A stretch of 29,982 nt of DNA. It comes from UBA6183 sp046314755. Its GTDB lineage: Bacteria > Bacteroidota > Bacteroidia > UKL13-3. The position numbers and the translations under genes are program-made. This document shows positions 1 to 5,968 of the stretch, one piece after another. The DNA lies in NCBI GenBank assembly GCA_046314755.1, contig JBKDBG010000045.1, forward strand, positions 1 to 29,982, written 5' to 3'. Within the stretch, counting starts at the first letter, position 1, and each line of letters opens with the position of its first letter. The notes under the pieces were generated by a model, which searched no databases, was not told where the DNA came from, and worked only from the letters and a program-made list of their open reading frames with translations.

Positions 1-331
1 AACTAAACCTTCGCGGATCAGTGAAGGCATTTTCAGGTCGGTGACAAGTGCCACAGGACATGGTATTATTGGCCGAAAGAATTTTATCAAAAAACAGTTT
101 TCTACCTAATTCAACACCTTCTTCAGTTAACGGATTATCAGGTGGAGAGGGTACGCGAGGCCATAAGAAACCTTGAGGATAATCTAATTGATATGGCGTT
201 GTGTTTACAGCTGTCGGACCATTATTCTCTTGATCTCCCGGTTTAACTTCTTCATCTAACTTACAGCCTATCATGGTTGCCATAAAAGCAACTAAGCAAG
301 TTCCAACTATTGTTTTTGTATTTGAAAACAT
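1..331 (-). CDS. Cytochrome-c peroxidase, MbnH/MauG-like (partial, N-terminus only)
   Basis: Only the first 110 codons lie in the window; the gene continues past base 1. The ATG at 329-331 starts two bases after the stop of the MbnP-like gene, so the two are probably co-transcribed. The N-terminus is hydrophobic and followed by a cysteine (MIGCK), which suggests a lipoprotein anchored in the envelope. Around residues 61-80 a stretch ending ELGRKLFFDKILS precedes the c-type heme motif CGTCH, then RPENAFTDPRRFS. That arrangement is typical of the first heme domain of diheme cytochrome-c peroxidases and the MauG/MbnH group. The second heme site would lie outside the window. The MbnH assignment rather than an ordinary peroxidase is inferred from the MbnP neighbour. 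Confidence 0.85.
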   Translation of the reverse strand, partial: MFSNTKTIVGTCLVAFMATMIGCKLDEEVKPGDQENNGPTAVNTTPYQLDYPQGFLWPRVPSPPDNPLTEEGVELGRKLFFDKILSANNTMSCGTCHRPENAFTDPRRFS

Positions 332-333
332 CT

Positions 334-1107
334 TTACTGTGTGATTACTGAAAATGCTCCTTGTACAATATTATCTCTTAACTTTCCTGCATCGGGGTTT
401 GAAGCGGTATGTATTTCTGATGACATGGTTTTTAAATCGTAGGTATGAGGTGTTTTAAACACTTCATCCAAGTCCATTTTTAATGGAACTGTAACGGTAG
501 TTGCTCCATTCTTTTTAAGGCCGGTTAAATCCAATTCAACCAACCCAACGTTACTATTGCCACCAACATCCAACGACATTGGGGTATTTGCTGTATTGAA
601 TCTTCCTTTTAATCTGAAGAAAATATAATCTGCTGTCCATGACCAAAACATTTCATTGGTTGGACTTAAATCTCCATCTTCAACTCCCGCCCTATTCATG
701 GCACTATCAACCCCAACCAAAAAACGCATTTTTGTATATACTCCTTTGGGGATACCCGAGGCTAAATTGTTGGCCATTGACTGCACATCACTAAAATCAA
801 TCAAATGATAGGTTTTTAAATTAACCCATTGGTTGGCTTCATTCATTAATTGAATATTGCTGATGTAATACTTTAACTCTGAAATTCGAATTGTATCTGC
901 GGCTGCGGTTATGAAATTTGTATTCAGTGCCAAGGGTGTATTTCCAAAAAAATGAGCAAAGGAAAGGTTTACAGTACCATTGTTATTGTTATAATTTAAT
1001 CCGGGTTTATCTTCAGGAATAACCTCATCCACCTTTTTCTTATCATCACTGCATGATGAAAATAATAAAGGAAGAATTGTGATAGCCAGAATAAATATTT
1101 TTTTCAT
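334..1107 (-). CDS. MbnP-like lipoprotein
   Basis: Predicted exported lipoprotein of 257 residues. The ATG at 1105-1107 was chosen over an upstream one at 1155 because it begins directly with a lipoprotein signal peptide ending LLFSSC (Cys19); the longer form adds 16 residues before the signal. Features that match the MbnP family are SFAHFFGNTPL near residue 49, ISELKYYISNIQL at 75-87, GVDSAMN at 132-138, and EMFWSWTADYIFFRLKG at 152-168. In Methylosinus the MbnP partner is copper-binding and has a tryptophan oxidised to kynurenine by the diheme enzyme MbnH; Trp155 and Trp157 lie in the conserved WSW stretch here. The peroxidase gene follows two bases downstream. Family recognition is good; substrate, metal and physiological role are unknown. 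Confidence 0.8.
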   Translation of the reverse strand: MKKIFILAITILPLLFSSCSDDKKKVDEVIPEDKPGLNYNNNNGTVNLSFAHFFGNTPLALNTNFITAAADTIRISELKYYISNIQLMNEANQWVNLKTYHLIDFSDVQSMANNLASGIPKGVYTKMRFLVGVDSAMNRAGVEDGDLSPTNEMFWSWTADYIFFRLKGRFNTANTPMSLDVGGNSNVGLVELDLTGLKKNGATTVTVPLKMDLDEVFKTPHTYDLKTMSSEIHTASNPDAGKLRDNIVQGAFSVITQ

Positions 1108-1152
1108 GTATTGAATTTTTTGTTTGGTGAATTGTTTCCTAAACTTGTCAAT

Positions 1153-1160
1153 CAAATTTA
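1153..1160 (-). promoter_or_regulatory. Candidate -7 box for the MbnP/peroxidase pair
   Basis: Read on the minus strand this is TAAATTTG, an exact match to the Bacteroidota -7 consensus TAnnTTTG, 45 bases upstream of the chosen MbnP start. No convincing TTTG -33 element lies at the usual distance (the nearest is TTTA), so the call rests on the -7 box and its location in a divergent intergenic region. Confidence 0.4.
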
Positions 1161-1198
1161 GTAAAATTTTATTGCTAAATACTTAATTTTTATCAGTT

Positions 1199-1690
1199 AT
1201 GGCAAGTTTTGATATCATAAACAAATTAGATTTACAAAAGGTTGACAACGCAATTAACACTGCAATCAAAGAATTAGCCAATCGTTATGATTTGCGAGAC
1301 CAGGAGTGCAGTATTGAATTAGATAAAAAAAGTAAGGTAGTAAAATTGTCGGCTAAGCAAGATATGGCCTTACAAAGTATGGTAGATATCATATTGAGTA
1401 AGTTTACCAAACAACAACTTGATCCACGTTCATTGGACTTATCTAAAGAGCCGACTCCAAGTGGGAAGATAATGATTCTAAACCTCCCCATTAAAGAGGG
1501 AATTGATAAAGAAACCGCCAAAAAAGTGGTTCAGTTTATCAAAGATTCAAAACTGAAAGTTCAGGCGAGCATCATGGATGATCAGGTAAGGGTTACCAGT
1601 AAAAGCATTGATGAACTTCAAACGACTATTGCTAAAATAAGGACTCATGATTTTGAGGTTCCATTGCAATTTGACAACATGAGAAGTTAG
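1199..1690 (+). CDS. yajQ: YajQ family nucleotide-binding protein
   Basis: At 163 residues this has the usual length of YajQ/DUF520 proteins and matches end to end: it begins MASFDIINKLDLQKVDNAIN, has ANRYDLRD and KLSAKQDMALQSMVDI in the first half and ends FDNMRS. Family members fold as two ferredoxin-like domains and bind nucleic acids or nucleotides; in Xanthomonas a homologue binds cyclic di-GMP. They are cytoplasmic. The gene stands alone, divergent from the MbnP gene and convergent with corA, with only three bases between the stop codons. No clear promoter box was found. The exact biochemical role cannot be read from sequence. Confidence 0.93.
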   Translation: MASFDIINKLDLQKVDNAINTAIKELANRYDLRDQECSIELDKKSKVVKLSAKQDMALQSMVDIILSKFTKQQLDPRSLDLSKEPTPSGKIMILNLPIKEGIDKETAKKVVQFIKDSKLKVQASIMDDQVRVTSKSIDELQTTIAKIRTHDFEVPLQFDNMRS

Positions 1691-1693
1691 CAC

Positions 1694-2602
1694 TCACATC
1701 CAACCTTTTCGTTTAAACCAGGTATAAATCAAAATTGTTACCAATAGCATAAATCCAAGCACGGCAGGATATCCATAAGGGTGTTGTAACTCGGGCATGT
1801 TTTCAAAATTCATCCCATACACTCCAACTATAAATGTTGTAGGTAAGAAAAATGCTGTAAATACGGTTAAGGTACGCATCACCTCATTTGTTCTTTGTGA
1901 GGAAATTGAAATATATACATTCATTAAATTATTGATATCATCATGGTTGGTTTCAATGAGTGTATCAATTTTTTTATAATAATCCATTAAATCTTGGAAA
2001 ATAGGTTTTGATTTATTCAACCCGGCATGGCTTGACAAATGCACGATGACCTCTTCTGTTAGGTTACTAATTTTTCTAAATAAGTTAATTTTTCTTTTGA
2101 TTTCAAATAAGCTTTTAATCAAATCAGGAATTCGTTTTTTCAAAAATATTCTACTTTCATAAAAATCTATTTCCGATTCTACTTTACCAACCGGTTCTTC
2201 ATAGGTGATGAGGGCGGTTTTTAAAATTTTACATACTACTTCAAACGCATTTAACGAGCAAGACGCTTTATACCTCTCCATTAATTTTTCGTACCCGGGT
2301 AAATCAGCCCGATGTATGGTAATCACTAAATTTTTACGATAAAAAATGGCCAGTTTTCGGCTCACCTTTTGAATGGTATCTACTTCCTTAGGTGATTGCG
2401 AATCAAAATACCTACAAATAATGAATTCTGTATCATCAAATGTCTCTGCTTTAGGTAGGTGTTCGGGTTGCAACACATCTTGCAAGGCGGCAGGGTGGAG
2501 TTTATATTCTGCAGCCAGTTTTTGCAATTCTGATTCGTCAGGGTTTAATACATCAATCCAATTAAAACCGCATTGATTTTCCGCTAATATTACCGAGTAC
2601 AT
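1694..2602 (-). CDS. corA: CorA family magnesium/divalent cation transporter
   Basis: This 302-residue protein has the layout of CorA channels: a large soluble N-terminal domain with long helices, then two membrane helices at the C-terminus (about 246-262 and 280-297). The selectivity signature GMN is at 263-265 in VYGMNFENMPEL, and the tail is basic (FKRKGWM). Such channels form inner-membrane pentamers carrying Mg2+, and sometimes Co2+ or Ni2+. The last two residues before the stop leave almost no C-terminal extension, which is normal for the family. It is convergent with yajQ and lies downstream of the ABC1 kinase gene on the same strand, 135 bases away, with its own candidate -7 box just before the start. 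Confidence 0.93.
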   Translation of the reverse strand: MYSVILAENQCGFNWIDVLNPDESELQKLAAEYKLHPAALQDVLQPEHLPKAETFDDTEFIICRYFDSQSPKEVDTIQKVSRKLAIFYRKNLVITIHRADLPGYEKLMERYKASCSLNAFEVVCKILKTALITYEEPVGKVESEIDFYESRIFLKKRIPDLIKSLFEIKRKINLFRKISNLTEEVIVHLSSHAGLNKSKPIFQDLMDYYKKIDTLIETNHDDINNLMNVYISISSQRTNEVMRTLTVFTAFFLPTTFIVGVYGMNFENMPELQHPYGYPAVLGFMLLVTILIYTWFKRKGWM

Positions 2603-2606
2603 ACAC

Positions 2607-2614
2607 CAAAGATA
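2607..2614 (-). promoter_or_regulatory. Candidate -7 box for corA
   Basis: On the minus strand this reads TATCTTTG, exactly TAnnTTTG, and ends four bases before the corA ATG. If used, the transcript would start at or next to the start codon and be leaderless or nearly so. No clear -33 element was found, so this may be chance in AT-rich DNA. Confidence 0.35.
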
Positions 2615-2686
2615 ATTTTTTTTGAGGGAGGGAAAACTTTTTATCTTACTCGGTGTTTTTCATTGTGCAATCTTTTCATAATTGTG

Positions 2687-2737
2687 GGGTATTGTATCGC
2701 AATACCTGAAACCCGGCTTGTGGGGAGCCGGGTTTCT
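2687..2737 (+). terminator. Tandem hairpins with a T-tract on the plus strand
   Basis: Two inverted repeats lie side by side. The first has arms 2688-2694 and 2700-2706 (GGTATTG/CAATACC). The second is a perfect 11-bp GC-rich stem, arms 2708-2718 and 2726-2736 with a 7-base loop, followed on the plus strand by TTTATTTT. This is the shape of an intrinsic terminator for plus-strand transcription, although both flanking genes (corA, ABC1 kinase) are on the minus strand. On the minus strand the hairpin follows the ABC1 stop codon at once but lacks a T-run. It could end antisense transcription or a short RNA, or stabilise the ABC1 3' end. Confidence 0.55.
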
Positions 2738-4066
2738 TTATTTTAGATGATATTGAACAAGCGGACTTGCCCAATCTCTAACCCCTGTGTTAACCCTAGC
2801 TTTTAGTACATTTAATATAGAATACAAACCAAAATAAGTTCGGTTAATATATAATGCATGCTGCGAGCCACGTCCTTCTTTGGATTTTTTAAGTTCATCC
2901 ATTTTGCTCACCTCTTCACCTAACTCATAAATTTCATTGATGTATTGATCGTTACCAAAATCAAATACTGCCTCATCAAATGGCTTTTTCAACAGATTTG
3001 TCATGCGTATGAAAGCATCCGAAATCTTAGCTTTTACGGCTTCTGTATCAGCAGGTTGAATGATTTCTTGTTGCTCCATAATTGCTCTGATAGCATCCTT
3101 ACTCTTCATAATTTCGGGCACTAACAATGCGAAATAATTCAAGTAAAAATCATCAGGAATTTCTTTTACACAACCAAAATCGATTACCCCAAGTTTACCA
3201 TCAGGTTGCATTAAAAAATTACCCGGATGAGGATCGGCATGCACGGCTTTTAATTGATGAACTTGCACATCATAAAAATCCCACATGGCTTGTCCTACCT
3301 TATCGCGCACTTCTTGCGAAGGGTTGGTTTTTAAAAAATCATCCAAATGCATTCCATCCAACCAATCCATGGTGAGCACTTTTGTTGATGACAATGATTC
3401 GTAGTAGTTTGTAAACACGACATCTGACAAGTGTTTACAAGCATTACTAATTTCTATACTTCGCTTGTATTCTAACTTGTAATCCGTTTCCTCAAGAAGT
3501 TTCCCTTCTACCTCTTTAATATATTTATCCAACTCCTTCTCATTCATATCAAGTAACCTAAAAGCAATTGGCTTTACAATTTTCAAATCACTTTTAATAC
3601 TTTCTGCTACTCCGGGATACTGGATTTTTACGGCAAGTATTTTTCCGTTCAATTCAGCTTTATGCACTTGACCAATACTGGCTGCGTTGCTTGCTTTCAT
3701 CTCAAACACATCAAACATTTGTTGTGGTGTTTTTCCAAAACTCTTTACAAATGTTTGAACAATAAGCGGCCCCGATAATGGAGGTGCACTATACTGAGCC
3801 ATTTGAAATTTATTGGTGTACTGCCTGGGCAATATATTTTTTTCCATGCTTAACATTTGTGCAACCTTAAGTGCACTCCCTTTAAGCTCACTTAACGCAT
3901 TGTAAACATCTGTGGCATTGGCCTCATGTAAATCATCTTTACTCAAATTGGGGTCAACAATTTTTTTGGAGTAATGCTTGATGTAGTTCCCCCCGATTTG
4001 TGCACCTGTTTTTACAAAGCGCATAGCCCTTTGCACCTTGGTGCTGGGAATGGTGTTTTGTTCCAT
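2738..4066 (-). CDS. ABC1/AarF (UbiB-like) atypical kinase
   Basis: A 442-residue protein of the ABC1 family, the atypical protein-kinase-like group that includes UbiB and COQ8. Visible motifs in order: KVAQMLSME at 67-75 (the position of the KxGQ motif, with Ala for Gly), the alanine-containing loop SNAASIGQVHKA at 126-137, the lysine-bearing strand AVKIQYPG, the catalytic-loop equivalent HADPHPGN at 276-283, and DFG at 296-298. UbiB/COQ8 proteins support ubiquinone synthesis or lipid handling, but many bacterial ABC1 proteins lie outside that pathway. No ubiquinone gene is nearby. It lies six bases downstream of a TetR-like gene on the same strand, indicating a two-gene unit. Substrate unknown. 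Confidence 0.9.
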   Translation of the reverse strand: MEQNTIPSTKVQRAMRFVKTGAQIGGNYIKHYSKKIVDPNLSKDDLHEANATDVYNALSELKGSALKVAQMLSMEKNILPRQYTNKFQMAQYSAPPLSGPLIVQTFVKSFGKTPQQMFDVFEMKASNAASIGQVHKAELNGKILAVKIQYPGVAESIKSDLKIVKPIAFRLLDMNEKELDKYIKEVEGKLLEETDYKLEYKRSIEISNACKHLSDVVFTNYYESLSSTKVLTMDWLDGMHLDDFLKTNPSQEVRDKVGQAMWDFYDVQVHQLKAVHADPHPGNFLMQPDGKLGVIDFGCVKEIPDDFYLNYFALLVPEIMKSKDAIRAIMEQQEIIQPADTEAVKAKISDAFIRMTNLLKKPFDEAVFDFGNDQYINEIYELGEEVSKMDELKKSKEGRGSQHALYINRTYFGLYSILNVLKARVNTGVRDWASPLVQYHLK

Positions 4067-4072
4067 TAATAC

Positions 4073-4705
4073 TTATTTTTTTGCGTGTTGAAACAAAAAT
4101 TTACCAAAATCTAAAGCTGTATCAAAGGCCGACTTCGACATTAAATCCAGTGCAAGATTTACACTCTTTTCAATAGCCGCATCGGTTTGTTCAAAGTTTG
4201 TACTGTTGTCTTCAACCCAAAATTTAAATACAAATAGAAAGTTTAACCAAACACCATCGGCATATCGCTCATCTAAAAATTTACGTTTGGCTAACTCTTG
4301 CGTACTAAAACCTTCGTCTAAAATAGTTTTTATTTCACGTTTAAATGATTCATTCAATTGATTGAGATAAGCAGGCCATTTCGGCAACTTTTTAATATCC
4401 CTGTCGTGCATAAACTTAATAAACGTGCGATTTTGTTTTGCTTCCTCAAAAAACGTATAAAACACAGCCAATAATTTCTCGCGAACCGAATACGAAGCCC
4501 AAATTTCATTTGCAGTACACTTGGTTAATACCGCTTCAAACCAGTTATTATAAATTTCAGCTTCAAGCGCTTCCAAAGAGTTAAACTGGGTGTAAAACTC
4601 ACTTTCGCTAATATTGGCATGCTTGCAAAACAAATACACATTTTCAGGAGTTTTGTTGTGCTCTAAGGTATGTTTAATGTACAATTGGATGAGTTGGTCT
4701 TTCAT
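4073..4705 (-). CDS. TetR/AcrR family-like transcriptional regulator
   Basis: The 210-residue protein starts with a compact helical region (about 1-50) that looks like a TetR helix-turn-helix: ENVYLFCKHANISESEFYTQF followed by LEALEAEIYNNWF. The rest is helical, rich in aromatic and charged residues (FIKFMHDRD, VWLNFLFVFKFWVED), as expected for a ligand-binding or dimerisation domain. The gene precedes the ABC1 kinase by six bases and is divergent from the MORN-VWA gene. Regulation of one or both neighbours is an inference from position. The HTH is more diverged than in classical TetR proteins, so a related helical regulator is the main alternative. Confidence 0.72.
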   Translation of the reverse strand: MKDQLIQLYIKHTLEHNKTPENVYLFCKHANISESEFYTQFNSLEALEAEIYNNWFEAVLTKCTANEIWASYSVREKLLAVFYTFFEEAKQNRTFIKFMHDRDIKKLPKWPAYLNQLNESFKREIKTILDEGFSTQELAKRKFLDERYADGVWLNFLFVFKFWVEDNSTNFEQTDAAIEKSVNLALDLMSKSAFDTALDFGKFLFQHAKK

Positions 4706-4757
4706 TGAATATCAAATTATTTACTTTAATATTTAACATAGCATCAGCGGATTTGTT

Positions 4758-4783
4758 TTAAGTGATTTTGACTGAAAACTTAA
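4758..4783. promoter_or_regulatory. Interrupted inverted repeat, possible operator
   Basis: Arms TTAAGT (4758-4763) and ACTTAA (4778-4783) are separated by 14 bases. The repeat covers the -33 element of the promoter for the MORN-VWA gene and lies in the divergent region beside the TetR-like gene, where an operator would be expected. Six-base arms in AT-rich DNA can arise by chance, so the support is weak. Confidence 0.25.
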
Positions 4784-4797
4784 TTCATTTATATTCG
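4766..4797 (+). promoter_or_regulatory. Bacteroidota-type promoter for the MORN-VWA gene
   Basis: A -33 element TTTTG (4766-4770), a 19-base spacer and a -7 box TATATTCG (4790-4797; one mismatch to TAnnTTTG) match the Bacteroidota primary sigma-factor consensus in sequence and spacing. Transcription would start around 4801-4804, giving a leader of only about ten bases before the ATG at 4814. This is the best-formed promoter in the window. Confidence 0.6.
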
Positions 4798-4813
4798 AGG
4801 CCTAAGCAACAGC

Positions 4814-5968
4814 ATGAATCTCTTGAATAAATACCTCACCTTACTTGGATTATTCTTCATCACATTTACCTCACAATCACAAACCTTTCAGGTGGTTGAT
4901 GGAGATACCATAAATTATACCGATGCCAAAGGGATGAAACAAGGTTTTTGGAGATATTTTTGGCCTAATGGGGATTTAAAGTATGAGGTATTTTATGAGA
5001 ACAACGAAAAAGAAGGACTTGAAATCAGGTATTTTGATGCACAGGATTGTATTGAGTTTAGTAATACTTATAAAAATGGCGTGTTATCTGGCCCAAGTGT
5101 AACCTACCATCCTAACTGTAATGTAAAAATTGAAGAGGCCTACCTGGCAGGAAAAAAACACGGCTATGAACGGATTTATGATGAAAATGGTTTTTTACAA
5201 ACCGAAGCAAAGTTTGAGAAGGGTGACTTAGATGGCAGTTATGCCCACTTTGATAAAAAAGGAATGGTAACATATGAATCGCCAACCAAAGAAACTACCT
5301 TAAAGTTCGACAAGTTTATTTCAGGTGAATATAAAATAAAAGATTCAACCATCTTTAGGGTGTTTGATCGTAACAACCAATGGAAAAAAGTATTGCTGGT
5401 TGTTGATATGACAGGCAGTATGTTTCCTTATATTGGCCAATTATTGGTGTGGTACAAAAAAAATTATGAATCGGAAAAAATAAAATATTACGCTTTGTTT
5501 AACGATGGCGATAATTTACCCGATAATAAAAAAGTGGTAGGAAACACAGGAGGTGTGCACACTTTTGAAGGCAAAGACTTTAAGAAGTTTAAGAAGGACA
5601 TTGAAGATGTGAGAAAAAAAGGAGAAGGCGGTGATGATCCCGAAAATGACTTGGAAGCCATACTTAAAGCAATGACGGCTTACCGTGATTACCAGGATAT
5701 TGTTTTGGTGGCTGATGACAGTGATATCCGAGACATGAGTTTACTGAAACGAATCAGAAAGCCGGTGCATATTATTTTATGTGGTACCAAACGAGGTATT
5801 AATCCGCAATACATTAAGTTAGCCATTCAAACCAAAGGGAGCTTGCATACAGCAAACAACGATGTTTATATCAAGAACCTAAAAGAAGGTGATGAGGTGA
5901 TTTTAGACAATGATATTTTTGTTTGGCAGAACAACGATTTGGTTTTGGTAGCTGTAAAAGAGCAATAG
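4814..5968 (+). CDS. Exported MORN-repeat protein with a VWA-like domain
   Basis: The 384-residue protein has an N-terminal signal peptide (hydrophobic core about 8-19, then SQSQ). Residues about 40-155 hold roughly five degenerate MORN_2 repeats of the kind seen in YwqK-like proteins (MKQGFWRYFWPNGDLKYE, GKKHGYERIYDENG, GDLDGSYAHFDKKG). A von Willebrand A-like domain follows from about residue 190: KVLLVVDMTGSM gives a MIDAS-type D198-x-T200-x-S202, GGDDPEND at 272-279 supplies further acidic residues, and VLVADDSDIRDM lies near 300. It probably sits in the periplasm or outside and binds a partner or metal. The stop codon abuts the stop of ftsK. No specific function is recognised. Confidence 0.8.
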   Translation: MNLLNKYLTLLGLFFITFTSQSQTFQVVDGDTINYTDAKGMKQGFWRYFWPNGDLKYEVFYENNEKEGLEIRYFDAQDCIEFSNTYKNGVLSGPSVTYHPNCNVKIEEAYLAGKKHGYERIYDENGFLQTEAKFEKGDLDGSYAHFDKKGMVTYESPTKETTLKFDKFISGEYKIKDSTIFRVFDRNNQWKKVLLVVDMTGSMFPYIGQLLVWYKKNYESEKIKYYALFNDGDNLPDNKKVVGNTGGVHTFEGKDFKKFKKDIEDVRKKGEGGDDPENDLEAILKAMTAYRDYQDIVLVADDSDIRDMSLLKRIRKPVHIILCGTKRGINPQYIKLAIQTKGSLHTANNDVYIKNLKEGDEVILDNDIFVWQNNDLVLVAVKEQ

